A DNA stretch of 64,000 nt from Mesostigma viride (lineage: Eukaryota; Streptophyta; Mesostigmatophyceae; Mesostigmatales; Mesostigmataceae). Numbering within the stretch: position 1 is the stretch's first letter; the number at the start of each line of letters is the position of its first letter. The notes under the pieces were generated by a model that saw nothing but the letters and a program-made list of their open reading frames with translations, searched no databases and was not told the origin of the DNA. A program made the position numbers and the translations under genes. Shown here in pieces: positions 54,508-64,000 of this stretch. The DNA lies in NCBI GenBank assembly GCA_009746045.1, contig RPFO01000086.1:399732-463731 (forward strand), written 5' to 3'.

Positions 54508-55068
54508 CCCCCGTATTACATAGGAAGGTGTAACTATGTACTCCACCCTATGTACTCCAAGAGTACATAGTCCGGAGTACATATGATCCGGGATTTCCGA
54601 ATAGGGGACTGCCGACGCGGTGAGACACGCCCGTATTACATAGGAAGGAGTGACTATGTACTCCACACTATGTACTCCAAGAGTACATAGGGTGGCACAC
54701 TATGTACTCCAAGAGTACATAGTCCGGAGTACATATGATCCGGGATTTCCGAATAGGGGACTGCCGACGCGGTGAGACACGCCCGTATTACATAGGAAGG
54801 AGTGACTATGTACTCCACACTATGTACTCCAAGAGTACATAGGGTGGCACACTATGTACTCCAAGAGTACATAGTGTGGAGTACGATCCGGGATTTCCGA
54901 ATAGGGGACTGCCGACGCGGTGAGACACGCCCGTATTACTTAGGAAGGAGTGACTATGTACTCCACACTATGTACTCCAAGAGTACATAGGGTGGCACAC
55001 TATGTACTCCAAGAGTACATAGTGTGGAGTACATATGATCCGGGATTTCCGAATAGGGGACTGCCGAA
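54508..55068 (+). repeat. ~150-bp tandem repeat of hairpins
   Basis: Four units (starts near 54509, 54629, 54781, 54930), each with CCCGTATTACATAGGAAGG, one or two copies of the hairpin TATGTACTC-CAA-GAGTACATA, and GATCCGGGATTTCCGAATAG. Confidence 0.93.
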
Positions 55069-56094
55069 CTCGAGGCCCCCAGAGTACCAACTAGGCTGAC
55101 TATCTACTCGAGTCACGACGCAGTGAGATACGCCAAGCCGCCCGAAGCAGATCTCTGCATGCGCCACGTGTAACGAGGGTTCTGCTTGCGAATTCGAATT
55201 GCGATGAGCCGTTGCAGACGCGCCGCCTAGATGTTTGAATTTCATCAACGAGCCTTGAACGAGCTGGTAAAGTTTGCCTGCCCTTGCATCACCTTGCGCT
55301 GGCTATGCCGATTGCAGTCCAGCCGACTGATAGTGGTGAAAGAATAAGCGCCCCCCTAAACCCGCATGCTCACGATGCTTGAAGAAAAAAAAGCAAAAGG
55401 CGCACTAGGATGCATGACAAGCCCTTTTGGAGCCCCAGTTTAGCATGATTCGGTCATCCGTTTCCAGCCATCGGCAGCGCCAACTCCGATACAGCTTACT
55501 ATGGCGTAGTCGGTAGCCAGCTACACCGCTTTTCTTGCCTTTGTTACTACATGCAAACTTCAATTCGTTACATCGTGCGCCTGCGGCATATTTAAGAAAG
55601 CGGCTGCAAGCGCACCTTGCTGAGCCAGGTACACAATGTCTTCAGTCAGCGACCGCGTATGCATGCCACGTTTAGTCGCATCGAGTCGCGTAGACAATGC
55701 GTTCCGGATTAAATTGTTCACCGTTCAATTGCTCAGCGCTGCCTGAATGCAGCGCGCTTTATTTCTGATTCTGTCCTCTTTGCATGCATTGCAGTCGATT
55801 GTATGTTATTTTCACGTTGTCCATCTTTCCACTCGCTTTCATTGTTTACCAGATACAAAAGTCTCCCACGAGGTAGGCGACACTTCAATCTCGCTTATTT
55901 TACACCTGGCACACCTGGGCTTCTCTGTATGTGCCGATGCCCATCGTAAGTTGTTGAACGTTTTTTGCCCTCCATGGTTGCCAATTTTACTAGGAGTTCT
56001 TAGGAGCTTTCTCTCCATTGACTTCTCTGTCTCTTTTGCTTTGGCCATGCCATGTTAGTGTAATGTCTTCCTTGCTGCCATGCTAGCGGGCCCA
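55069..56094. other. No gene recognised
   Basis: Mixed sequence in the CACTA-like element with only short frames. Confidence 0.4.
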
Positions 56095-57860
56095 CGTGCT
56101 TGTTCCTTGTCAAAGTAGGGAGGCTCGCGGGGTGGGTGGCTGGTCATGCGTGTACCTTATCAAGGGAGGGGCCCACGTAGGGTAGGTGGGTGGGCATGCG
56201 TGTACCTTGTCAAGGGAGGGATTCACGTATGGTAGGTGGGTGCACGAGCTTGGTCCTTGTCAAGAGGCACATACGTAGGGTAGGTGAGTGCACGTGCTTG
56301 TTACTGGTCAGGGGAGGCATGGATGTGGGGTAGGCATGTGCACGTGCTTATTCCTTGTCAAGGGAGGGACGCACGTAGTGTAGGTGAGTTCATGTGCTTG
56401 TTCCTTGTCAAAGGAGGGGTGCACATAGGGTGGGTGGGTGCACGTGCTCGTTCCTTGTCAAGGGAGGCATGCATGTGGGGTAGGCATGTGCACGTGCTTG
56501 TTTCATGTCAAGGGAGGGATGCAGGTAGGGTAGGTGGGTGGGCTTGCTTGTTCCTTGTCAAGGGAGGGATGCACGTACGGTAGATGAGTGCACATGCTTG
56601 TTCCTTGTCAAAGGAGGGGGGCATGTGGAGTAGGAATGTGCACATGGTTGTTCCATGTCAAGGGAGGGATGCAGGTAGGGTAGGTGGGTGGGCATGCTTG
56701 TACCTTATCAAGGGAGGGGCGGACATAGGGTTGGTGGGTGCACGTGCTTGTTCGATGTCAAAGGAGGGACGCATGTGGGGTAGGCATGTGCACATGCTTG
56801 TTCCATGTCACAGGAGGGATGCACGTAGGGTAGGTGGGTGCACGTGCTTGTTACTGGTCAGGGGAGGTATGGATGTGGGGTAGGCATGTGCACGTGCCTA
56901 TTCCTTGTCAAGGGAGGGACGCGCGTAGTGTAGGTGAGTTCATGTGCTTGTTCCTTGTCAAAGGAGGGGTGCACACAGGGTGGGTGGGTGCACGTGCCCG
57001 TTCGATTCTTGTCAAGGGAGGCATGCATGTGGGGTGGGGCATGTGCACGTGCTTGTTCCTTGTCAAGGGAGGGACGCACGTAGTGTAGGTGAGTTCATGT
57101 GCTTGTTCCTTGTCAAAGGAGGGGTGCACATAGGGTGGGTGGGTGCACGTGCTCGTTCCTTGTCAAGGGAGGCATGCATGTGGGGTAGGCATGTGCACGT
57201 GCTTGTTTCATGTCAAGGGAGGGATGCAGGTAGGGTAGGTGGGTGGGCTTGCTTGTTCCTTGTCAAGGGAGGGATGCACGTGCGGTAGATGAGTGCACAT
57301 GCTTGTTCCTTGTCAAAGGAGGGGGGCACTTAGGGTAGGTGGGTGCACGTGCTTGTTGCTTGTCAAGAGGCACGTACATAGGGTTGGTGGGTGCACGTGC
57401 TTGTTCCATGTCACAGGAGGGATGCACGTAGGGTAGGTGGGTGCACGTGCTTGTTACTGGTCAGGGGAGGCATGGATGTGGGGTAGGCATGTGCACGTGC
57501 CTATTCCTTGTCAAGGGAGGGACGCGTATAGTGTAGGTGAGTTCATGTGCTTGTTCCTTGTCAAAGGAGGGGTGCACACAGGGTGGGTGGGTGCACGTGC
57601 TCGTTCGATTCTTGTCAAGGGAGGCATGCATGTGGGGTAGGCATGTACACGTGCTTGTTCCTTGTCAAAGGAGGGGTGCACATAGGGTAGGTGGGTGCAC
57701 GTGCCCGTTCGATTCTTGTCAAGGGAGGCATGCATGTGGGGTAGGGCATGTGCACGTGCTTGTTCCTTGTCAAGGGAGGGACACAACAGGGTATGTGGGT
57801 GGTTTTGCTGGTTCCTTGCCATGGGAGGGACGTAATAGGGTAGGTGAGTGCACGCATCAT
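56095..57860 (+). repeat. ~60-bp minisatellite, about 29 units
   Basis: Unit GCACGTGCTTGTTCCTTGTC, AAGGGAGGGATGCACGTAGG, GTAGGTGGGT. Larger segments are duplicated: about 56280-56620 closely matches 57062-57320, and 56816-57060 matches 57412-57660. Confidence 0.93.
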
Positions 57861-58559
57861 TTTTTTCCTTATTCTCAGCCCATCAACTAGAACTTTCAGC
57901 TGCCAGTCCTCACTAGTCTACGACCGTAACTGCATTCGGGTTCATGTTAAATACGTTGCGTTTTTCTTGGACGGCATGGAAGATGCTGTCATTTTCAAGA
58001 GAGGGATGCACGTACGTATTGGTGGTGGTGCACGCATCGTCCTTTTTCTTACTAGTTGCCTGTGTACTAGAAATTTCAACTGCCATTCCTCGCTACCGTA
58101 TGGCCGTAACTGCATTCGGGGCATTTTGCGTTTTCTATGAGTGCGTGACAGTTGCTGTCTTACTTGGACAAAGGCGGAATGAACTGCAGGCAATCCGGAA
58201 TGATTAAGACGGGAAGTTGGTCAACTCGCACCAAAAGCGGAGCCGCCATATGGACGGCGGTACCTTTCAAATCAACATGGGCGATTACCCCTGGCCGAGC
58301 GGACTTGAGGGTGACAACAGCTTCAAGACGCCACCCTCATCGGCCAAGGTTCTACTGCCGTAACGGCTTAATTTATTACCTAAGATGTTCCGTGAACTTC
58401 ATGTGCGTCATCTCCACGATTTCATCATGAAGCCCACGTTGACAACATCGGATGGAAGTGATTCGTGCAATTGATTATTAATGACTTCTTAAACATTTTA
58501 ATGAAATGCCTAATTCAAAAATGCATCTTGAAAAGCACCATATCATGCAAGCCACTCAC
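57861..58559. other. Interior right side of the CACTA-like element
   Basis: Two diverged direct copies of about 135 bp (TTTTTTCCTTATTCTCAGCC... and TTTTTCTTACTAGTTGCCTG..., each with CTAC-GTA-GGCCGTAACTGCATTCGGG-like blocks). No gene. Confidence 0.5.
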
Positions 58560-59089
58560 CATAGCCGGGGTCAAAGCATTTTAGAATTCGGGGCCATAAC
58601 CCGGACAGGCTGCGTTGTAGGCATGGGTTACTACTATTACTGGGGCATAACCGGCCCCGTAACCACCGCAGTAGCCAGGGTCAACTACTGGGCCGTAACT
58701 ACTGCAGGTTACGGGACGGTTGACGGACCCGTAACCAGGCCAGTAGCCAGGCCCGGTTATCAGAACTGGTCCCGTAACCATGCCGGTAACCCATCCCGGT
58801 TCTCAGAACTGGTCCCGTAACCATGCCAGTTTACCGCCCGGTAACTTCTACTTGGGCCGTAACCATGACCGTAACCCAGATAGGTTACGGGCATGGTTAC
58901 GGCTCCGGTAAAAGTTACCGCCCAGTAAACGTTCCGGTAACTATTACCGCCCGGTAACCATTACCGGCCGGTATTTAGTCTGTCGCGTTTAAGGTTACCG
59001 GCCGGTAACCTGGCCGGTAACCTTAAACGTACATGGTTACTGGCCAGTAACCGCCCCGGTAACCTCAACCGGGGCGTTTACGCCCCGTA
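58560..59089. repeat. Right subterminal CCGTAACC/CCGGTAAC array
   Basis: About two dozen GGTTACGG, CCGTAACC and CCGGTAAC motifs in both orientations, ending in the TIR. Confidence 0.9.
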
Positions 59090-59105
59090 AAATTAACTCC
59101 TAGTG

Positions 59106-59203
59106 ATCCATCCATCCATCCATCCATCCATCCATCGGGGTTAATGCTCCGTGACTCCCCAACGGGAGCACGAGTCTAATTAATTAATTAATTAATTAAT
59201 TAA
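59106..59203 (+). mobile_element. LINE-B 3' terminus displaced by the CACTA-like element
   Basis: Seven ATCC units, then GGGGTTAATGCTCCGTGACT, CCCCAACGGGAGCACGAG and a (TAAT)n tail. The truncated copy at 61138-61325 has the same order without interruption, identifying this as the true 3' end of LINE-B. Confidence 0.85.
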
Positions 59204-59209
59204 TCCATG

Positions 59210-59995
59210 GGGAGTCCCATTATAGGCAGGGCGTGGCTAAACTCTGAAGGCATCATCCATGGAGGGCCACTGGGCCAGTATGGGCGCACATGCGCGTAGG
59301 CCACGTGCTAGGCTATGTAAGACTTACTAATCTACACTACTGCGCTATATTCCCTAGACTGGGGTTACTGGAGTGGCAGGGGGTGCCTGCCAGGGCTTGT
59401 GGTCGATGTGGATGACGTCCCCCCTCCAGTATCTTGGTAACTCCCCCCCTGGCGCTCTGCCGGAGCTGGAGGTAGGTCGGCCATGGAGTCGCGGTTGTTG
59501 CTGGGCCAGGGTCAAGTCATCGTCCAGTGTGAAGCGAGTCCTCGAGAGCTTCTTGCGGCATTTAAGGAACGACAGCTTATCCGCCAGGTGTCAGAGGAGC
59601 ACGGGAGCCGGGACAGCCTTACCCCACGCGCGGGGAAGGCAGGCAGCCGACATCCGCATGCAGCTCACCAGTGAGTTGCATGGGGGCAATAAAGTCGCGC
59701 TTAAATGCCATGAGAAGAGTCGCCGAGGTCTCACTCATCTGCCGGCTGGTCGAAGTGCTTGACGATGACATTGTGGCTGCGCTGGGTGCGGTCGGCCTCC
59801 CCATGGAGGTCGAGGGCTTGTTGCTTGAGCTGTGCCGCGATGGTGGAGGTAGTGGCTCCAGGTGGTGTGGTGCTTGAGCAGGTCCGCCCAGGTCTGGGTG
59901 GGAGGAGCATCGCTGGCCGGGCCAGCAGATGCCGGCTGGGCAGCGATGTCCTTCACCGCCTGGGCGGTGATCAATGCCTGCGGTGTTTTGTAGGT
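59210..59995 (-). pseudogene. Inverted, truncated LINE-A-type ORF1 and 3' UTR
   Basis: On the minus strand from 59995: TAQAVKDIAAQPASAGPASD and QTWADLLKHHTT match the marker segment of LINE-A ORF1 (AVKDIAAKPAPAG ... TTWADMLKQHTT). The corresponding RRM-like and 'DDDLTL...' regions follow in broken frames to about 59360, then the LINE 3' UTR block (GGGAATATAGCGCAGTAGTG) to 59210. Its tail meets the LINE-B tail, giving two LINEs tail to tail. 5'-truncated and frameshifted. Confidence 0.75.
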
Positions 59996-60039
59996 AGGTG
60001 TACATGCAGGTCTAAACTTTTGTCTAAACTTTTGTGTAA

Positions 60040-60110
60040 TTATTTTTCTAATGAGATTAGCATAGTACTCCGTGGCATGCCTTTGCGCATGACACGCAAG
60101 TACTTACTTA
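60040..60110 (+). repeat. Empty-site paralogue of the 10.75-kb SINE-like insertion
   Basis: TTTGTGTAATT, TCTAATGAGATTAGCAT and AGTACTCCGTGGCA correspond to both sides of the insertion at 10764-10910, with a single copy of the 15-bp target. Confidence 0.8.
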
Positions 60111-61125
60111 CTTACTTACATGCAGGTAGGTGTACATGCCGATGGTCTTCAGCAACAGTATTTCACAGCGCGGCGGTCGGACTTCTCATATAATAACTTA
60201 GATCTCTTGTCCGTGAGTCGTTCAGATTATGCAACTGGGGCAGGCATACAGACTATAAAAATTTTGCATAGTACGGGACGTTAACCTACAAATGATCAAC
60301 TTGCATGCGCTCCTAGTAGCTTCATAACGATCAGTGCATTGATGAAAGGTGCAATGGAGGGTCATTTTACCCTTCTGAATGAGACAACTTGTGATGGTGG
60401 TGTGAACTTAGAAGGGCAGTGATAAGTTCTGGGAATTGCAACTCCACAGAGAAACAAGCACTTTTTAAACACAAGTAGTGTAACATGTTGTGCATGCCAA
60501 ATACTTCTTGTCATAAAGTCATTCATTCTCAATCAATATTGTCAATGTCAACTATTTGATGGCCCCAGATATCAAGCTATGTATGACTACTACTATTTGG
60601 AAACGCAGCCGTGGCACAAATTTAGCTAACACTCTTTCGTACCGCTTTCGGCTTCAGCCACTCAGCGGCGCGACGTACAGTCCGCTTGACGAATGAGCTG
60701 CGCGTTATTTCATCGCGACCAATCACCAAAATGCCACACCACGGTGTTCATATTATCAGGGTTTTCCTACGCTATATCTGGACAGGTGAGCCATTTGGCA
60801 GAGGTCCGTACGAGCAGATTGCAGCGGGAGCCCAACTCTGCGATGTCCTAGTGTGTTCGTGAGCTGCAGATATCAAGGAGACATCCAGATATAACCGTCG
60901 CAAACTTTTGTGCACTGTTGCTCAAAGTTTTGTCTTACGAACCAATTACAAACAGCTGCTCACACGTGGATTTTCGTCTGGTCCACTGCCTGTAAGTGGG
61001 CTTGCTGCTCCCGCAGGCGCACATGCAGCTCACCTAAGAGCTAACTCTGCGATGTCCATCTGGATGCGCTCCACACTACAGCGCGCCGGCGAGGCATGCA
61101 CAGACCGTGAAGTTGGCAGGTATCC
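60111..61125. other. No gene recognised
   Basis: Short TACTTACT repeats near 60095-60120; otherwise mixed sequence with stops in all frames. Confidence 0.4.
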
Positions 61126-61137
61126 TTAATTACTATA

Positions 61138-61325
61138 TTACCCGTGGGAGGCACGCCAGTGCTGTATAGATAGATGTTGTAGTTAGTAATGCTGTTAGAT
61201 AGATGTCGTAGGTAGCTGATGTAGATAGCTTAGACCGGTAGGACTGTCTGCACCCACCCATCCATCCATCGGGGTTAATGCTCCGTGACTCCCCAACGAG
61301 AGCACGAGTCTAATTAATTAATTAA
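61138..61325 (+). mobile_element. 5'-truncated LINE-B copy with 12-bp TSD
   Basis: Starts within the last codons/3' UTR of LINE-B (CCCGTGGGAGGCACGCCAG) and continues through GTAGGTAGCTGATGTAGATA, a short (CATC)3-4, GGGGTTAATGCTCCGTGACT and an (AATT)n tail. Flanked by TTAATTACTATA at 61126-61137 and 61326-61337. It shows LINE-B was mobile and gives the uninterrupted 3' structure. Confidence 0.88.
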
Positions 61326-61337
61326 TTAATTACTATA

Positions 61338-61801
61338 CGTGTCAGTTTAATTGATTGATTAATTAAATAATACGTGTCAGTTGATAATATATGCCAATCT
61401 CACGGCAATCAGAGTTGTTTTAAATATCGGACGCGTGTACATAGCTAGTTAATCTTAAAGGTTATGACGTCGAATCGCGCATGCTCGGAGATCATGCCGT
61501 GATTTTTGCTATTTTCCTGTCTGCTCCTCCACCTATAGCCAAACTTCCAGCCCCTAAAGCTAGTGCGCACTCCTTGGCGGGGCTAGCGCCACCCGGCACT
61601 CGGTGGGGGTATGTGGTGTCACGCATCTCCCTAGCTGGGGCTCCTTGGCCGGGGACCGGCCACAAAAAAGTACAAGCTCTAATGTTGGGGGCGAAGCCCG
61701 CAAAACTTGACAGGACAAAGGTCATATGCAAAAAGCTGTCACACGTGTACACACTAGCACACGTGAACACACCATGTCCTTAATTCATGTTGCCTTGGTC
61801 A
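61338..61801. other. Downstream of the minus-strand gene; no feature assigned
   Basis: AT-rich then GC-rich; presumably the 3' flank of the following gene. No gene seen. Confidence 0.4.
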
Positions 61802-61972
61802 TCAAGAGTGAATTACTGAGGAGATTAGGGAGCACACGTACGCCTCTCCAAAATACTCCACCAAGTGGGCAACAAATGCATTGTTGGAAATGTAATGCAT
61901 TTGGTACAATCTTTGAGCAGCCTCCACCTTGTCCTGCTCCATGGGTGAAACAGGGACAGCGTCTTGTGCCAA
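61802..61972 (-). CDS. Unrecognised host gene, terminal exon
   Basis: Last coding exon of a multi-exon minus-strand gene. After acceptor CACAGAG it reads LAQDAVPVSPMEQDKVEAAQ, RLYQMHYISNNAFVAHLVEY and FGEAYVCSLISSVIHS, ending at TGA (61802-61804). Codon use and the amphipathic helix pattern look like ordinary protein, unlike the surrounding repeats. It joins the exon at 62029-62130 across a 56-bp GT-AG intron with no phase change. I do not recognise the family. Confidence 0.6.
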   Translation of the reverse strand: MAQDAVPVSPMEQDKVEAAQRLYQMHYISNNAFVAHLVEYFGEAYVCSLISSVIHS

Positions 61973-62028
61973 CTCTGTGCACAAGTTAAAAATAATTCAA
62001 AGCAAGACAGGTCGAATGAATGCCATAC

Positions 62029-62130
62029 TTCATAAGCAAGTTGAAACATGAACCGTAGCTGGACATCTTCGTATGGCCAAGCCACTATTAGGAACAAATT
62101 TGCCGCATGCAGGGGTGCCATTCCAACAAT
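62029..62130 (-). CDS. Unrecognised host gene, penultimate exon
   Basis: 102 bp (34 codons), acceptor GCCATTTTAG, donor GAA|GTATGG. It reads IVGMAPLHAANLFLIVAWPY, EDVQLRFMFQLAYE, hydrophobic and well formed. Phase 0 at both ends. The phase does not agree with the exon candidate immediately upstream, so one exon between 62131 and 62296 is probably missing from this reconstruction. Confidence 0.55.
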
Positions 62131-62296
62131 CTAAAATGGCAAGTGTAATATGCCAGCATATTGTAAGTATTAGAAAGTAGCCAACACAACCGTTTTCACT
62201 TAGTTTTGCAAATTCACTGCCCCCCTCAAGCATACGACAGTTGACATGCGAAGGAAATCCCAAGCGCAGCCACAATTCAATGACAATAACAATCAC

Positions 62297-62336
62297 CAAA
62301 AATTGGCATAGCGACAAAGACGTAGATAGTTGTTTT
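62297..62336 (-). CDS. Unrecognised host gene, small exon candidate
   Basis: 40 bp between CTATGCAG and TTTTTG|GTGATT. With the one-base carry-over from 62460 it reads ENNYLRLCRYANF. Supported only by splice signals and phase agreement with the upstream exon. Confidence 0.4.
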
Positions 62337-62459
62337 CTGCATAGGATGAACTATGGAAACCAATGTTGCCAAAAACGTCATCAAATAATTGTTTGGAATG
62401 TTCAAGGATTGTTTTGGTACAACCAAATTAGCTTGGAACGCGAGCTTTGGTTGAATAAC

Positions 62460-62526
62460 CTGTCAGCTTTTTTAGAGTGCCCCCATCTGCTACTACACAG
62501 ATTTCAGACACGATTACCAACTTCAA
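62460..62526 (-). CDS. Unrecognised host gene, internal exon
   Basis: 67 bp, acceptor TTTCTTGCAG, donor GACAG|GTTATT. It reads LKLVIVSEICVVADGGTLKK plus LT, the only open frame. The upstream junction is unresolved, because the 62925-63193 exon ends in a phase that would give a stop here. Confidence 0.45.
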
Positions 62527-62924
62527 CTGCAAGAAATAAAAAAAGGCGAACAAATTATGTTAACACGCACGATCAGCTAGGAACACGACAACTCCGTAAG
62601 TAGTGAGAACAAAAGACTAAGAAGTTACGAGAAAGCATCTCCTTCTAGCTCATAAAGAACACACTGCGGATTACGATTTTGCTTGCTTCCTATCTATAAC
62701 TCCCTTATTCTGATATTTTGGGGACATAATACACGTTAGGACACAAATTCCCCACCCACAAGTACACCACAAGTAGCAAGCATGTGTGTTCTCAACTGTC
62801 CATGCACGGCATTCTACATGTCACCCCGTCAATTCTAAGGCGGTATCCAAAACGCAGAACCGCCCCCTCACTATATACTGATGTGGCATGGACATGCCAA
62901 TAACATTTCCAGGCCGGCATGTAC

Positions 62925-63193
62925 CTAAATATAATTCGATGGCTTGACGTAGTGCAGACACGGCACGGTGCTTCAGCCGCGGTTCCATCTGCGCAAGGCC
63001 ATCAGAAGTGGGCTGGCTCCCGGGATCTCTCGCTGCACTCCCTTCAGGCTCCATGCATTTGGCCTGCTTGCGCGTGCGTGCTGAGTTGGCCTCCTTGGCG
63101 TGTCGTGCGGACGACATGAACAGCATCCCTTGGGACGCAAACCGCTGCGCCTCGAAGAAGTCGTGAGGAAATGCCGTGCAGATGTCGCGGTAC
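62925..63193 (-). CDS. Unrecognised host gene, internal exon
   Basis: 269 bp, acceptor GCTTAACAG, donor TTTAG|GTACAT. It reads YRDICTAFPHDFFEAQRFAS and QGMLFMSSARHAKEANSART, then a Lys/Glu/Ser linker and KHRAVSALRQAIELYL. The first base completes the codon left open by the exon at 63900-64000, so the two join in phase across a 706-bp intron. Confidence 0.6.
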
Positions 63194-63899
63194 CTGTTAA
63201 GCAGCCACCAGAAGAGTGCCCATCATGTGCAAGCAGAAGAGTGTAAAGTTCTGCTTGAGGTTGAAACTCACTGGACTGGCCCAGAATTTGAAAGCAATGC
63301 AGTGCAGTGACACCACACTGCTTGCGGAATGTGGCCACTATGAGCGCAATAGCATAACACTACAGAACCACCTATTCCAATTCTCTCCACCATCCAACCG
63401 TCCGCACATTGCTTTCTCAGTGACCCGGGTCTGGGGGGCATCGCATGCAGGTCATGAGCCCATAACAATCGTGAGAGGCTGCAACGTCCATGCTTCACCA
63501 GCACTTTTTGGAACATCCCGTGTGCAGCAGGCGCCTCAGGTACACATGCAGGCACGGATCCCACCGGCCTGTGCGTGCCAAGCGGGAGAGCCAGACTCGA
63601 GCATGGTCTGTGCGAGAGCCCGTGGGTTACGCGGTGCCACTGTACTACGCATACCCAGTCCCATGCAGAACATGGGGCCTGGATACCCAGAGTTAAAAGC
63701 AGTCCCTCACCCTGCCTCCTGGCCCCCCTTCCCCTTTCCCCCCCAGCCCCCACCCCAAGCTTTCAAGCCTACACTCAAGTCTCACGCGGCGCGCACCTCC
63801 CCATGCCAACTCAAAGATGACCCCGGCACGTGCCCCTGCCCACCCACGCCATCCTCTCCATTAACACAGCACATTAAGGGTGCAGATGACAGCACTCAC

Positions 63900-64000
63900 T
63901 GATAGCGCAGCTCCGCCAGCGGTGCCACGTATCGGCCGGTGTACTCATAGTTCTCAAACATGGGCACAAAGTCTAAGGAACAGAGCCACTTGTCCTCCCG
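63900..64000 (-). CDS. Unrecognised host gene, exon running off the right edge
   Basis: Minus-strand frame REDKWLCSLDFVPMFENYEY and TGRYVAPLAELRYQ up to a consensus GTGAGTG donor (intron begins at 63899). The aromatic-rich, compact sequence looks conserved, but I cannot name the family. The gene continues beyond 64000, so its 5' end is not in the window. Confidence 0.6.

Larger units (their letters stand above)
48056..59105. mobile_element. 11-kb CACTA-like element inserted in the (CATC)n tract
   Basis: Ends CACTAGGAGTTAATTT (48056-48071) and its exact inverse AAATTAACTCCTAGTG (59090-59105). Left flank ...CCAT, right flank ATCC...; with a 2-bp AT TSD the CATC phase is restored perfectly. Both subterminal regions carry dense CCGTAACC / CCGGTAAC motifs in both orientations, as in CACTA (EnSpm) elements. 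After the right end come seven more ATCC units and then the LINE-B terminus, proving the site. No full transposase was found. Its interior holds spliced-looking fragments, LINE-C and several satellites. Confidence 0.85.

Overview
This window is eukaryotic nuclear DNA that is almost entirely mobile-element sequence. Evidence for a nucleus: a cluster of class II tRNA-Leu genes with internal A and B boxes, GT-AG introns, LINE, copia-like and DIRS-like reverse transcriptases, TIR DNA transposons, and long microsatellites. The element mix and GC-rich coding style fit an alga, perhaps of the green lineage. No organellar, rRNA or other marker gene is present to prove this, so the organism is not named.

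Layout. 1-4.0 kb: 3' part of a Ty1/copia-like element (protease, RT, RNase H) with a -1 frame break at a G7 run. 4.0-5.0 kb: a broken paralogue of the C-terminal module of the large transposase at 29-34 kb. 5.3-9.2 kb, minus strand: a decayed DIRS-like RT/RNase H element with a gag-like ORF. 10-11.4 kb: minisatellites and a SINE-like insertion with a clear target-site duplication (TSD). 11.4-15.3 kb: no gene seen. 15.3-17.75 kb: five identical tRNA-Leu(CAG) genes in a 143-bp tandem array, a sixth intact copy and a pseudogene. 18.0-22.4 kb: a LINE ORF1 cut by a 2.1-kb piggyBac-like element.

22.6-59.2 kb is the core: one L1-type LINE (LINE-B) opened by three successive insertions. A 634-bp piggyBac-like element lies between ORF1 and ORF2. 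An 18,068-bp TIR element (27,771-45,838; TSD TAT) splits ORF2. An 11-kb CACTA-like element (48,056-59,105) sits in the LINE's (CATC)n 3' UTR tract. The 18-kb element carries two divergent genes: a 1,722-aa DDE-like protein with a DUF7869-like pattern, and a zinc-finger/polyglutamine protein. The second gene is itself split inside its CAG repeat by a 6.8-kb TIR element. For each insertion, conceptual removal of the element and one TSD copy restores a continuous reading frame or microsatellite phase, which is strong internal evidence for the boundaries.

59.2-61.3 kb: an inverted LINE fragment and a short 5'-truncated LINE-B tail with its own TSD. 61.8-64.0 kb: exon-like blocks of an unrecognised minus-strand gene, the only likely ordinary host gene here; it runs off the right edge.

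Working model: the 18-kb element is a two-gene DNA transposon (transposase plus DNA-binding partner). Its genes diverge from a shared, repeat-rich 1.7-kb control region. The surrounding LINEs, SINE-like copies and CAC-ended elements are layers of different age that can be put in order from their nesting.
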